From assembly GCF_040219335.1 (NCBI RefSeq), contig NZ_JAVJSQ010000004.1, forward strand, positions 434,001-498,000: a stretch of DNA of 64,000 nt, in the 5' to 3' direction. Positions 17,807 through 26,854 of the stretch are shown here, piece after piece. This stretch comes from Gimesia sp. GTDB taxonomy: Bacteria; Planctomycetota; Planctomycetia; Planctomycetales; Planctomycetaceae. Numbering within the stretch: the stretch's first letter is position 1; the number at the start of each line of letters is the position of its first letter. The notes below the pieces were generated by a model that was not told where the DNA came from, did no database searches, and worked only from the letters and a program-made list of their open reading frames with translations. Made by a program: the position numbers and the translations under genes.

Positions 17807-18505
17807 TCAGCCAACCTGACATTTCACAAACAGAAATCCGGGGGACGTCGACAACCTCTGGTAACTGTCCGGATCGCTCTGACGCATCCGCTCGTCCGGT
17901 TGTCCTTCGCTCAGAGCGGTGATCTGAAACCCGGCAGCAATCAACGGCTGGATGATCTCTGACAACGGTCGCCGGTAATACTCCACGCGCACCGGTGGTC
18001 CCACCGTATTCCACTCGTCGATGATTTTCTCCGTCAGAAAATAATTCCCACTCGGGGAAAACCCATAATCGACGAACGGATGATGAGTGGAAAAGACAAA
18101 CAGCCCGCCCGGTTTGAGCACACGACGGATCTCTGCGAGCAGGGGAGAGAAATCTTCCAGGTAATGCAGCATCAGCGGGCAGATCACCACGTTATAAGCC
18201 GCGTCCGCTTCCCGCGGGAGTCCCTGCGCCAGATCCTGGGTGTAACACCGGACCGCGTCGCCCAGGCTCTGTTCGACCAGGGCCACCATCTCCGCCGATT
18301 GATCGACGGCAGTCACTTCCGCGCCGCGGCTGAGCAGAATTTCTGCATACACGCCCGGACCGCAGCCCAGATCGAGTACTTTCATTCCATTGAGCTCCGG
18401 CAGCAGTGCCAGCAGAGAAGGGCGGTCGTAACTCGCGTTATAGCTGTTATCGCGAATCGCCTGAGCATAGGCGGCGGCATGTTCAGAATACATCGGATTG
18501 GACAT
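17807..18505 (-). CDS. Class I SAM-dependent methyltransferase
   Basis: Motif I is VLDLGCGPGVYAEIL, followed by AVDQSAEMVAL (acidic loop binding the ribose of SAM) and VVICPLMLHYLEDF, all typical of the Methyltransf_11/UbiE-like fold. The end of the domain (EIRRVLKPGGLFVFSTHHP) is equally standard. The ATG at 18505 has GGGAG nine bases upstream and was chosen over the open upstream frame. It is a soluble cytoplasmic enzyme; the methylated substrate is unknown. Confidence 0.88.
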   Translation of the reverse strand: MSNPMYSEHAAAYAQAIRDNSYNASYDRPSLLALLPELNGMKVLDLGCGPGVYAEILLSRGAEVTAVDQSAEMVALVEQSLGDAVRCYTQDLAQGLPREADAAYNVVICPLMLHYLEDFSPLLAEIRRVLKPGGLFVFSTHHPFVDYGFSPSGNYFLTEKIIDEWNTVGPPVRVEYYRRPLSEIIQPLIAAGFQITALSEGQPDERMRQSDPDSYQRLSTSPGFLFVKCQVG

Positions 18506-18638
18506 CAGACAGGACTCCCTGCAGAAGTGAGCTGAATCACCGGGCACACGTCAATGCTGTCTTATAACAAGGCTCCGCCCCCGCGACAATCATCGCAGGG
18601 ACGGAGTCCGTACCAGTCCCGAATCCGGAAGCATTGTT

Positions 18639-19823
18639 TTAATAACTGGCGACAGCGTTCAGATACAGCTCTTTGGCCAGTTCCCGCAGCGCCTCGTCCG
18701 CCTGGATGCCGCCGATGTTGGTCATCATCACAATCGCGATGTCTTTCTCTTTGTCGATCCAGATCTGGGCCAGGTTCTTGCCATTCGAACCGGCATGATA
18801 GAGCAGGGGATAGGGAGCCCAGTCCACCGTCAGCCAGCCCCAGCCGTGCGCGTATTTTCCATTGGGTGGCGTTCCGGGACGCGCCGGTTTATCCCCTTTG
18901 ATCGTAAATACAGGGGTGTGAATTTTCTCGACCATTTCCGGCTTCACAATATTACAGGGGGGCCGCATCCCGTTCCCGGCATTCCAGCCAGCCCAGTTCG
19001 CCAGATCCAGAATCGACAGGTGCAGACAGCCCGCTGGCGCGAGGATCAGCGAGTTATCCGCATTCGGTCCCGCCATGTACGCTTTGACTTTACCGTCTTT
19101 CTGAATGACATGTCCCAGCGGTGCATCGATTTTGCCCAGGGTCGACTGTGTTCCCAGACCGGCGGTCGTCAGCTGAAATGGCTCAAAAATGCGCTCGACG
19201 ATCAGCTCGTCCCAGGCTTTGCCGCTCACACGTTCTATCATCGCGCCGGCAATCGTATACCCGCGATTGTTGTATTTCCATGCAGTGGAAGGCTTTGTTT
19301 CGAGGGGCAGTTTGACCGATTCTTTCAGCAGCCAGTACCGCATATCATTCAGATCGCCATCCACATCGAATGAATCTTTCAGCAGCTGCATCAGATTTTC
19401 ATCGTCGGCACGCATCCCACTGGTATGGGACAGCAGCTCTTCCAGTGTCACTTTGCCCACGCCGGGAGCCATTGAGTCTTTCAGTTCGGGAAAGACTTCT
19501 TCCAGCGTCGAATCCCACTTGAGCTTCCCTTCTTCGATCATCATCGCAGCAATCGTGGCGGTCATCGCTTTGCCGTCAGACCCCAGGTGAAACTTATCGT
19601 GAATCGTGACCGGAATGTCCACTCCCATCTTTCGGGTGCCTACCACGCCGAATTCCGTCACCGTGCCTCGCACGACAACCGCTGCAGACAATGCCGGCAG
19701 ATTACCGGACTTCAGATACGGCTCCAGCTTGTGATTGATATTCTGTCCCTTGACGGGCGTCTGCATAATCAGCAGAGTCGCTGCCACCAGTAGTAATCCC
19801 GTCCGGCCATGTCCTAATCTCAT
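18639..19823 (-). CDS. Secreted serine hydrolase (class C beta-lactamase-like)
   Basis: A signal peptide (GLLLVAATLLIMQTPVKG) leads into a penicillin-binding/beta-lactamase fold. SDGK at residues 82-85 is the SxxK nucleophile motif, the YNN in AWKYNNRGY is the YxN motif, and HGWGW near the C-terminus is in the place of the third motif. The ATG at 19823 has GGGAG seven bases upstream, while the upstream frame to 19874 adds an implausible N-terminus. Proteins like this are often esterases or D-amino-acid peptidases in the periplasm rather than resistance enzymes. Confidence 0.88.
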   Translation of the reverse strand: MRLGHGRTGLLLVAATLLIMQTPVKGQNINHKLEPYLKSGNLPALSAAVVVRGTVTEFGVVGTRKMGVDIPVTIHDKFHLGSDGKAMTATIAAMMIEEGKLKWDSTLEEVFPELKDSMAPGVGKVTLEELLSHTSGMRADDENLMQLLKDSFDVDGDLNDMRYWLLKESVKLPLETKPSTAWKYNNRGYTIAGAMIERVSGKAWDELIVERIFEPFQLTTAGLGTQSTLGKIDAPLGHVIQKDGKVKAYMAGPNADNSLILAPAGCLHLSILDLANWAGWNAGNGMRPPCNIVKPEMVEKIHTPVFTIKGDKPARPGTPPNGKYAHGWGWLTVDWAPYPLLYHAGSNGKNLAQIWIDKEKDIAIVMMTNIGGIQADEALRELAKELYLNAVASY

Positions 19824-19979
19824 TGTGTGCTCCCGATTCGCGTCTATAAAACTTCTGCCGTCAGTCCAACTCAATCATGCCCGCCTACTCTTTATCGTGC
19901 ATCGGTGCAGAGAGCTGTGGAAGCATCGGTTAAAAAGTGCAGACATCAGACAATCAGCATGCGTCGATCCGCCCAGGCT

Positions 19980-20975
19980 TTATAACTGCTCCGCCGCGTC
20001 CGCAACCCGATAACCCTCATAACCTGTGCCTGCTTCACGCTGCTCCTGCACAAGTCGCTCCGGATTCGTCAAACTCCACATATCAGGACGTTCAAACGGC
20101 GTTGATTTCAGATGCAGCGCCCGCGTCGCCAGTTGCACACTCATTAACGCATCCGCCAGGTTCGCCGTCACATACAGAATGATTCCCGCCAGGTACTTGC
20201 CTTCAAAAAAAGCAGCGATGGTAAATCCGATGATAAACGTAAAACCGAGCAGTTCCATCAGTGCCAGGGTGGTGTGCTTCATCACGAAATCGCCCCATGA
20301 AGGGAAGATGAAGCTCCGCATCCCGACCTCGATCGGCCTCCAGTACTGCGCGCCACAACTGTCACATTCATAGACTCCCGGGGGAATCACATCGAAGCAG
20401 TGACCGCACACCTGCTCCCGTGACTGTGAAACAGAAGGCTCAAAGCCCTGCTTTCGGAATGTCTTACAGTTTTCCCAGACGATGAACTGCAATCGCCGCT
20501 GATCCTCCGGCACGATCCCGGAATACTTCAACTTGCGGCCATCTTTCAGATAAAACAACGTGTCACCAAACAGCGACTGGTCCACCTCTTTGATCTGACT
20601 GTAATAGATCTGCCAGAACGACTGCTGAGGCACGCCGGTATCGTTGACGCGAATGCAATAGATCCGCAGGTTGGTCAACACCAGCACGGCACAGGTTGAG
20701 GTTCCGACCCACAGTGACCCCATCAGAAAGACATCGGAAAGCGTTGACTGGTTACACGGCAAAACGAGTTGTACCTCTTCGCGATCCAGCAGAATCTCAG
20801 CCAGCAGCGGTTCGAGCCGCTTGAGCAGTTTGAATTGATCCTTGATCTTTCCTTTGACAAACCAGCCCTCGATCCGCGGAAACAGCGTCTCCAGTCGATA
20901 GGGAATCTCCGGGGACAATTCGAGATTTAACTCCCACAACTTGGCGGCCACTTCATCATGGGTCAGGTTCTGCAT
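19980..20975 (-). CDS. Zinc-ribbon membrane protein, first of tandem paralogues
   Basis: The 331-residue protein has three parts. A soluble N-terminal region of about 190 residues contains a PH-like strand series (VLVLTNLRIYCIRV, YYSQIKEVDQSLFGDTLFYL). A zinc ribbon follows with CGHCFDVIPPGVYECDSCG (CxxC twice). The membrane part has at least two helices (MELLGFTFIIGFTIAAFF, LAGIILYVTANLADALM). AGGA lies seven bases before the ATG. Its neighbour at 21092-21949 shares this order, so the pair arose by duplication. The family is not known to me; the layout suggests a membrane-associated sensor or scaffold. Confidence 0.7.
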   Translation of the reverse strand: MQNLTHDEVAAKLWELNLELSPEIPYRLETLFPRIEGWFVKGKIKDQFKLLKRLEPLLAEILLDREEVQLVLPCNQSTLSDVFLMGSLWVGTSTCAVLVLTNLRIYCIRVNDTGVPQQSFWQIYYSQIKEVDQSLFGDTLFYLKDGRKLKYSGIVPEDQRRLQFIVWENCKTFRKQGFEPSVSQSREQVCGHCFDVIPPGVYECDSCGAQYWRPIEVGMRSFIFPSWGDFVMKHTTLALMELLGFTFIIGFTIAAFFEGKYLAGIILYVTANLADALMSVQLATRALHLKSTPFERPDMWSLTNPERLVQEQREAGTGYEGYRVADAAEQL

Positions 20976-21091
20976 GGCTCATCCTTCCTTAACTCGAGCA
21001 TCAAAGAAGATAAACTCATTTTACCTGAAGATCGAAAGCGGTTCTAAGAAAATCTGGCCGACTCATCAGGAATTCATGATCCGGCAAAATG

Positions 21092-21949
21092 TCAATTGAC
21101 AGCCTGTTTCTCCAGCGGGATTTCTTTCAGCAACAGCCCCCCTTTCGCCTGCTTATACATCCAATCCCCGTAGCTGCTATTCATCAGCACGAACATCAGG
21201 ATCGCAAAAGTCAGGTTCCCCTGCGCCTGCAAAAAAATGACATAAGACAGGAACAGGAAGTAGAGCGCCATATCGATCAGTGCGGCACGTCGCGTCCTGA
21301 CCACCAGGCTGCCTGCGGGAGGGAAAATAAAGCCACGGAGACACAAAGAAAAGGGTGTCCAGAAAGTCGCTCCACAGGCTTCACATTCGTAAGTCTCTTT
21401 CGGCACCGTGGCGAAGCAGTTGGAACACAGATTTTCCCGCGACTGCGAGACAGGCGGATCCAGGCCTTCTTCCTCAACTTTTTTGGCAGCTTCAGAGTAT
21501 ACCGGCTGGAAGTTCTGGCGATCCTGCCAGGGAAAATAATTGAACTTCAGTTTGCTGCCATCTTTCAGCAAGATTTTGTACTGTTCCATAAACACCGACT
21601 GCAGTTCTGAAATCTGGCTATAATAGATCGCCCAGTAAGGCTGCCAGGGAACCTGCTTCCGGTCGGTCGAAAACAGCAGCATCCGCAGATTGGTGAGCAC
21701 GACAATTGTTTTCTGAAAACGCAGTTCCCCCAGGCAGACAAACAAAACCTGCTCCCGTTCGAATAGCGCTTTCAACAGAACCGGTTCACACGCTTTGACG
21801 AGGGGATACTTCTGACTGATTGCCTGCTCGAGACTCATCGAGTCTGTACGAGAAAATACCGTTCCCAGCCGGTAATGAATCTCAGGCGACAGCGCCAGAT
21901 TCAGCTCTGCCAGCTTTTCGGCAATCGGTTCAGCAGCTACCTCGGTCAT
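21092..21949 (-). CDS. Zinc-ribbon membrane protein, second of tandem paralogues
   Basis: The 285-residue protein repeats the plan of its neighbour at 19980-20975. The N-terminus has LNLALSPEIHYRLGTVFSR, close to LNLELSPEIPYRLETLFPR in the other copy. It has a PH-like strand set (VVLTNLRMLLFST, YYSQISELQSVF), a zinc ribbon (CSNCFATVPKETYECEACG) and hydrophobic C-terminal segments (ALIDMALYFLFLSYVIFLQ). It lacks the long tail of the first copy. GGGAG eight bases before the ATG supports the start. The stop lies 116 bp from the start of its paralogue, so they may be one unit. Confidence 0.7.
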   Translation of the reverse strand: MTEVAAEPIAEKLAELNLALSPEIHYRLGTVFSRTDSMSLEQAISQKYPLVKACEPVLLKALFEREQVLFVCLGELRFQKTIVVLTNLRMLLFSTDRKQVPWQPYWAIYYSQISELQSVFMEQYKILLKDGSKLKFNYFPWQDRQNFQPVYSEAAKKVEEEGLDPPVSQSRENLCSNCFATVPKETYECEACGATFWTPFSLCLRGFIFPPAGSLVVRTRRAALIDMALYFLFLSYVIFLQAQGNLTFAILMFVLMNSSYGDWMYKQAKGGLLLKEIPLEKQAVN

Positions 21950-21991
21950 CGTCAGTCTCCCGACAGGGCAGGGGATCGATCTAAACGAAAC

Positions 21992-22537
21992 TCACAAGCG
22001 TCCCTTCCAGGCTGCCACATCCAGAACTTCGCTCAGCAGCATCTGTTGTGCACACAGGATCGACCGCTGCAACTCTTCCGCGGTCACTTCACCGGCACTG
22101 TTTGACAGTGGCAGTGTTCCCGTGGCGTCATTCAGAAATTCGACGGTGAACCCGCGATGCACGGCTTCGCGGGCCGTCGTGTCGCAGCACATATGCGTCA
22201 TATAACCGGCGATGGTCACGGTATCGATATCGCGTTCCCGCAGCCACGCTTCCAGCTGCGTCCCCGTAAAGCTCCCCGGCATCGTTTTCTCCAGCAGCAG
22301 ATCGTGTGGACGACGGGCGACTTCGGGATGCAGTTCCCAGCCGGGAGTCCCTTTCTGAAAGAACGGCTGATTCGGATCGGTCATATGGTGCTGCACCACA
22401 ACCACAGGTACTTTCTGTTCCGCAGCGGCATCCATCGCCTCCAGAATCCGTTCCAGGTGCCCCGCCGGATGCGTGATCGGCAGCGCCCCCGTGAAATACT
22501 CATTCTGCACATCAATCACCAGCAATGCCCGACTCAT
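21992..22537 (-). CDS. Isochorismatase-family cysteine hydrolase
   Basis: The 181-residue cytoplasmic enzyme shows all three catalytic elements of the family: Asp9 in [11 protein letters not shown], the Lys in [10 protein letters not shown] and the nucleophile Cys after the cis-peptide turn in [15 protein letters not shown]. The family includes nicotinamidases, isochorismatases and N-carbamoyl hydrolases. The nicotinamidase metal-binding motif is not obvious, so I do not assign a substrate. GGAG six bases before the ATG supports the start. Confidence 0.88.
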   Translation of the reverse strand: MSRALLVIDVQNEYFTGALPITHPAGHLERILEAMDAAAEQKVPVVVVQHHMTDPNQPFFQKGTPGWELHPEVARRPHDLLLEKTMPGSFTGTQLEAWLRERDIDTVTIAGYMTHMCCDTTAREAVHRGFTVEFLNDATGTLPLSNSAGEVTAEELQRSILCAQQMLLSEVLDVAAWKGRL

Positions 22538-22646
22538 AAAAAACTCCTTACACTTGGATTAGACCTGAAAGCATCTGTGCAATCCAGATTAGACAGCCAG
22601 ACCCCAGCTTGCTATCCCCTGCAGACGAACTAACCCCTCAACCAAG

Positions 22647-22677
22647 TCTTTCGTGCTTTTCGTGTCTTTCGTGGTTT
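22647..22677. repeat. TTTCGTG-type intergenic repeat, copy a
   Basis: Three TTTCGTG units at about 9-bp steps (CTTTCGTGC, TTTTCGTGT, CTTTCGTGG) lie between the stop of the TPR gene and the start of the isochorismatase-like gene. Four related copies are at 23935, 25055, 27425 and 29738, all in the same orientation. Confidence 0.8.
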
Positions 22678-22704
22678 AAATTCACATTTATAGTAACGAC
22701 GGTT

Positions 22705-23547
22705 TTAAGTCGCATCCATGTCGGCCAGTTTTCGAGGCTGCGGAACCACGCCCGCGCACACCTCGGCGATCCGCTGCTGTAGATTCACATTGATCGGGTC
22801 ATCGGGCGCGCCGTTCACTGCAATCTCGATCACCTCGGCTGCTTCTTCAAGTTCGCCGCCGATCAACAGCGCCAGCGCCAGGTTCGCCACCAGGCCCATA
22901 TCGTCCGGCTTGAGTTCTATCGCATGCCGCGCCGCCGAGATCGCCTGCGCCGCCCGTCCCAGTTTCAGGCACTCGTACATATATTCCCGCGCCGTGTCAG
23001 CGTTCTCGCTCTTCAGTCGATACGCGTGCCCGAACGCATCGCAGGCCACCTCCGTATTGTCCAGTGCCTGTTCCGCCTTGCCAATGATCCACCACGCCGA
23101 TCCATTACCGGGATTGATATCCAGCACCCACTTGAGCAGTTCGATACCCCGTTTCAATTCTTCCTGTGCTGTCTCCGTATCCGCAGGTTGCGTCTCGCGG
23201 CCCACAATCTGCATGTAAGGATTGATCAGATCCAGGCCCGCCCGATACAGGCGATCGTGTTCCTGCGAAGCGGGTGTCTCTCCAACTCCCGAAACATCCA
23301 TAATCACCTGAATATCACAGCCGGTCAGGGCCAGATTCTTGTGCTGTGCCTCATCGTTGGGATCAAGCTTACGAAAGGTGGCACCACCTCCCTGCAGAGA
23401 AACAATGCGTCCCCCCAGATTGACCAGACCATTCACCACTTCCATGCCAATCGACTGCAGTCCCTCTTCGGGATCAACCCGCACCCCGATACGAAACTCG
23501 CGCAGATCTGACTCACCCTGTTCCTGATTCTCATCCTCAGCAGACAT
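22705..23547 (-). CDS. TPR-repeat protein
   Basis: The N-terminal 90 residues form a small alpha/beta domain (REFRIGVRVDPEEGLQSIG, GGGATFRKLD) that I do not recognise. From about residue 130 onward there are three tetratricopeptide repeats. Examples are LKWVLDINPGNGSAWWIIGK, AISAARHAIELKPDDMGLVA and the region after LEEAAEVIEIAVNGAPDDP. TPRs bind partner proteins. There is no signal peptide, so it acts in the cytoplasm. AAGGA precedes the ATG at a slightly long spacing. Confidence 0.75.
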   Translation of the reverse strand: MSAEDENQEQGESDLREFRIGVRVDPEEGLQSIGMEVVNGLVNLGGRIVSLQGGGATFRKLDPNDEAQHKNLALTGCDIQVIMDVSGVGETPASQEHDRLYRAGLDLINPYMQIVGRETQPADTETAQEELKRGIELLKWVLDINPGNGSAWWIIGKAEQALDNTEVACDAFGHAYRLKSENADTAREYMYECLKLGRAAQAISAARHAIELKPDDMGLVANLALALLIGGELEEAAEVIEIAVNGAPDDPINVNLQQRIAEVCAGVVPQPRKLADMDAT

Positions 23548-23866
23548 CCGTATTCACATCCTTTCATTGTATTTTCAGACTTCGTGTCTTTTTAACTCAT
23601 GATAGTCGAATCAGGCAGTCATTACTATCAACGAATTCCCGATCCTCCAGAGAAGAACTTTCCTTTTCTCTGGAGGGAACCGACCGGCAGGATGAAAGGC
23701 ATCAGCACAGGCGCGAGCATAAGCATAAATGACATGGAGATCCATTTACGATATTTCAACAGACGATGGCGTCTCTGTAACTGACAGCGAACTGATCTGT
23801 GTCATCTTCGCAGAAAATTTGACCAGTTGCGGTGCACAATTGTGAAAATAAAACTCCCTGTTCTAT

Positions 23867-23900
23867 TTGCCAATGGTGCCAACTTGCCAATGGTGCCAAC
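23867..23900. repeat. Exact 17-bp tandem duplication
   Basis: TTGCCAATGGTGCCAAC occurs twice without a spacer. Each unit also contains an inverted pair (TTGCC and GGTGCCAA overlap around TTGG/CCAA). It may be a recent slippage event or a pair of binding sites. Confidence 0.85.
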
Positions 23901-23934
23901 ACAAGAACCAAAGAACCTGCCAGGTCATCACCAA

Positions 23935-23975
23935 TTTCGTGCTTTTCGTGCTTTTCGTGTATTTCGTGGTAGGAA
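23935..23975. repeat. TTTCGTG-type intergenic repeat, copy b
   Basis: This is the longest copy, with four units (TTTCGTGC, TTTTCGTGC, TTTTCGTGT, ATTTCGTGG) followed by TAGGAA. It lies downstream of the PARG-like gene. Confidence 0.8.
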
Positions 23976-24024
23976 CCCAAGCCTGCGCACTTTAGAAATC
24001 ACCACAGAATGCGATGCGTCCAGC

Positions 24025-24054
24025 ATCACAGTCACGATCACAGTCACGATCACA
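24025..24054. repeat. 12-bp tandem repeat across the 3' end of the PARG-like gene
   Basis: ATCACAGTCACG occurs twice (24025-24036 and 24037-24048) followed by half a unit. The stop codon of the PARG-like gene (24050-24052) falls in the third, partial unit. Unit gain or loss would therefore not disturb the coding frame. Confidence 0.75.
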
Positions 24055-24922
24055 TTTTCGCTGCTTTCGCACACCCAAAGCATTCTGCGAAAGCCCCATA
24101 GATCGGCAGTCCTTCGGCCCGGTCCAGTACCGAGAACCGTACCAGTTCAAACCGTCCATGGTAAGGACCGCCGGGCTTCAGGAACTCCGCAAAACTCGCA
24201 GCGACCATCGCGGGGCAGTTGCGGAACACACCACAGCCCCAAGCCCCCAACACAAGGGTTGCACAGCCTTTGCTGGCGAACAATGCGAGTACCTTATCCA
24301 TCCGTGCCTGCAGAGTTCCGGGAATCTCCGCGACCATCAACGGACGATTTTTCTGAATCGCCCCCGCATTCGGTGCCGGACTCGTCAGAAAATCCACCTG
24401 GTAACTCGCGTCCAGAAACGCGCCCGCATCGTCCCGGAAGACTGGACAGTCGGGTGAGTAAATCATCCGGTCCGAATAAAACGCATCTTTCTGGTTCCGA
24501 TGAGCCTCGTAGTATTCGCTATGAAACAGGTTCAGTGAGCCATACAGGCCGGAACTCCGTGCCAGGCTCTCTTCCTGAGCCTGGCTGCCTCCCAGAAATC
24601 CACCGCCCGGATTCTTCGCGGACGCAAAATTCAACACACCGATCCGGCCTGCATTTCCCCTGAGTGCCAGCGCATGCGCCCCTTCCAGGGTCGTCTCATT
24701 CTCCAGCTCAAACCGGGTCTCAGCATAAGGGCAGAGGGCAGATACCACTTCTGCCCGCAACCGCTCCAGTTCTGTAGGAGCAAAATATTCGGAAGCCGCG
24801 TTACAGGTTTCCATCTCCTCGGCAATCGATACCGATTCCCCCTGCGGATTCACATACCGTCCTACATCCATCACCTGCAATGTCGTCTTCGCCAGATTGG
24901 CACGTCCAGTTCGACTACTCAT
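24050..24922 (-). CDS. TIGR02452/PARG-like poly(ADP-ribose) glycohydrolase-type protein
   Basis: The product, about 290 residues long, carries the bacterial PARG signature. NFASAKNPGGGFLGGSQAQEESLAR would span it; the key parts are NPGGGFLGG and QEESL, the GGG-x-QEE motif with its catalytic glutamate pair. Downstream are a DFLTSPAPNAG loop and the late LVLGAWGCGVFRNCP, equivalent to the phosphate-binding loop of macro domains. This family (DUF2263) removes ADP-ribose polymers or related conjugates. The ATG at 24922 has GAAAGGG eight bases upstream and is preferred to the GTG at 24928. It acts in the cytoplasm. Confidence 0.88.
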   Translation of the reverse strand: MSSRTGRANLAKTTLQVMDVGRYVNPQGESVSIAEEMETCNAASEYFAPTELERLRAEVVSALCPYAETRFELENETTLEGAHALALRGNAGRIGVLNFASAKNPGGGFLGGSQAQEESLARSSGLYGSLNLFHSEYYEAHRNQKDAFYSDRMIYSPDCPVFRDDAGAFLDASYQVDFLTSPAPNAGAIQKNRPLMVAEIPGTLQARMDKVLALFASKGCATLVLGAWGCGVFRNCPAMVAASFAEFLKPGGPYHGRFELVRFSVLDRAEGLPIYGAFAECFGCAKAAKM

Positions 24923-25054
24923 AGTCACAACCCTTTCTCATTATTGTTTTCATTCTTTTATTCGTCACTCCCACCCTACCTTAGTGTATATTATACGACA
25001 TAATATTCTCCAACAGGTTCACACCTTTTTAACCAAATCACCACCGCCCCATTT

Positions 25055-25090
25055 TCCTTTCGTGTTTTTCGTGACTTTCATGGTAGAAAA
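25055..25090. repeat. TTTCGTG-type intergenic repeat, copy c
   Basis: CTTTCGTGT, TTTTCGTGA and CTTTCATGG are three units with one changed base in the last, followed by TAGAAAAAATTC. A further CCTTCGTGG lies at 25104-25112. It occupies the divergent promoter region between the PARG-like gene and the secreted protein at 25178. Confidence 0.75.
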
Positions 25091-25177
25091 AATTCTTTTG
25101 AGTTCCTTCGTGGTCCCCCGCAGAAATTCTAGCTAGAATAAAAGAGCTCATACATACTCCAGCACAGGATCAACATC

Positions 25178-26746
25178 ATGCCACGCATCGCCCGCCTCGT
25201 CTTCTTCATCTGTATCACCCTGAGCCTGCTCACCACGGCTGCCAGTTTCGCAGCAGAGCCCATCAACATCGGCTCCCGGCTTGAACTGCTCGTCGACGAC
25301 ACCCTGATCGACTCTCGCAGTGAAGATGTCCGCTTCGAACTGCATCATCCCACACCCCGCGAAGTGGTCTTCACTTATGACAAACCCTGGGAGGGGAGTG
25401 GCTGCGGTTATCAGAGCATTTTCAAGGATGGCGACAAATACCGCATGTACTACAAAGCCTGGCACCTCAACGTTCAGGAGAAGAAATTCGGCCCTGCTAA
25501 CAGCAACTTCACCTGTTACGCAGAGAGTGACGACGGCATTCACTGGAAACGCCCCGACTTGGGACTCTTTTCCTTTCCACCGGGCAGCGGCAATAAAGAT
25601 AACAACATCGTCATCGGCAAGGCCCACCGCGACTGGATGAAGTCCGCCAAGCCCGATCCCGTGCACCCCGCGGTCTTCAAAGACGAAAACCCCGCCTGTC
25701 CTCCCGACGCGAAATACAAAGCCATCCTCCGCTCCCGTGGACCGCACGGACTGCTCGCCCTCAAATCACCCGACGGCATTCACTGGTCGCTGATGTCCGA
25801 TAAGCCGGTCATCACCAAGGGAGCCTTCGATTCCGAAAACCTCGCCTTCTGGGACCCGGCCACAAAACAGTACCGCGCCTACTGGCGTTACTTCACGGGC
25901 GGCACCACCGATGAAAAGAACTGGAAACCCTCCGGCCTCCGCGACATCCGCACCGCCACGTCAGACGACTTCATCCACTGGAGCGAACCCCAGGACCTGA
26001 AATACGGCGACGCGCCCCCCGAGCAGCTCTACACCAACCAGATCAAACCCTACTACCGCGCACCACACATCCTCGTCGGCTTTCCCACCCGCTATGTGGA
26101 ACGGGGCTGGTCGAAATCCATGGAACAGCTGCCCGAGTATAAACACCGCAAAATGCGATCATCCATCTCCAACCGTTACGGCATGGCGATCACCGAAGGC
26201 CTTTTCATGACCAGTCGTGACGGCGTCAATTTCAAACGCTGGCCCGAAGCCTTCCTGCGTCCCGGCATCGAACGTAAAGACACCTGGAACTACGGTCATC
26301 AGTACATCGCCTGGCAGCTGGTCGAAACCAAGTCCGACATTGAAGGCGCCCCCGATGAACTCTCCCTCTACGCCACCGAAGGCTACTGGACAGGCGAGGG
26401 CAGCAAGCTCCGCCGCTACACCATGCGGATCGACGGTTTCGTCTCCCTCAACGCCCCACTCAAGGGGGGAGAGATCACCACGAAACCGATCACCTTCACC
26501 GGCAAAGAGCTCAAACTGAACTTCTCCACCTCCGCCGCCGGCGGCATCACGGTCGAGCTCCAGACCTCCGAGGGCAAACCAATCGAAGGTTTCACAGCAG
26601 CTGACTGCATCGAACTCTTCGGCGACACCATTGCCCGCCCGGTCAGCTGGAAGAAGGGAACCGACGTCAGCAGCCTCGCCGGCAAACCAGTGAGATTAAA
26701 AATCAAACTCAAAGACGCCGACTTGTATTCGTTTAAGTTTGAGTAA
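25178..26746 (+). CDS. Secreted GH32/43-like beta-propeller protein
   Basis: A signal peptide (LVFFICITLSLLTTAASFA) is followed by a domain of roughly residues 30-400. It has repeated propeller-type blades: DDGIHWKRPDLGLFSFPPG, SPDGIHWSLMSDKPV, ATSDDFIHWSEPQDL and TSRDGVNFKRWPEAFLRPG. The pattern resembles glycosidases of the GH32/GH43/GH68 clan or sialidase-like propellers. The C-terminal 110 residues (GEITTKPITFTGKELKLNFS onward) form a beta-sandwich. I see no certain catalytic acid pair, so activity is unproven. AGGATC lies before the ATG. Such genes are common in planctomycetes and are thought to act on complex polysaccharides outside the cytoplasm. Confidence 0.75.
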   Translation: MPRIARLVFFICITLSLLTTAASFAAEPINIGSRLELLVDDTLIDSRSEDVRFELHHPTPREVVFTYDKPWEGSGCGYQSIFKDGDKYRMYYKAWHLNVQEKKFGPANSNFTCYAESDDGIHWKRPDLGLFSFPPGSGNKDNNIVIGKAHRDWMKSAKPDPVHPAVFKDENPACPPDAKYKAILRSRGPHGLLALKSPDGIHWSLMSDKPVITKGAFDSENLAFWDPATKQYRAYWRYFTGGTTDEKNWKPSGLRDIRTATSDDFIHWSEPQDLKYGDAPPEQLYTNQIKPYYRAPHILVGFPTRYVERGWSKSMEQLPEYKHRKMRSSISNRYGMAITEGLFMTSRDGVNFKRWPEAFLRPGIERKDTWNYGHQYIAWQLVETKSDIEGAPDELSLYATEGYWTGEGSKLRRYTMRIDGFVSLNAPLKGGEITTKPITFTGKELKLNFSTSAAGGITVELQTSEGKPIEGFTAADCIELFGDTIARPVSWKKGTDVSSLAGKPVRLKIKLKDADLYSFKFE

Positions 26747-26854
26747 ACAAATTGTTGGGAGCAGGACAACCTCGAACACGTTTCGGGGTTGTCTCAATCA
26801 ACAGAATTGAAAAGAGCAGGCAGCAAGAACCAGCGACCATCTGTTCCCAATTCA

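Larger units (their letters stand above)
23548..24049. other. 502-bp gap with a 17-bp tandem duplication and a TTTCGTG repeat
   Basis: No gene is convincing here. The stretch contains an exact 17-bp head-to-tail duplication at 23867-23883 and 23884-23900 (TTGCCAATGGTGCCAAC) and the second TTTCGTG repeat copy at 23935-23975. It would also hold the promoter for the TPR gene just upstream of 23547. Confidence 0.5.
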
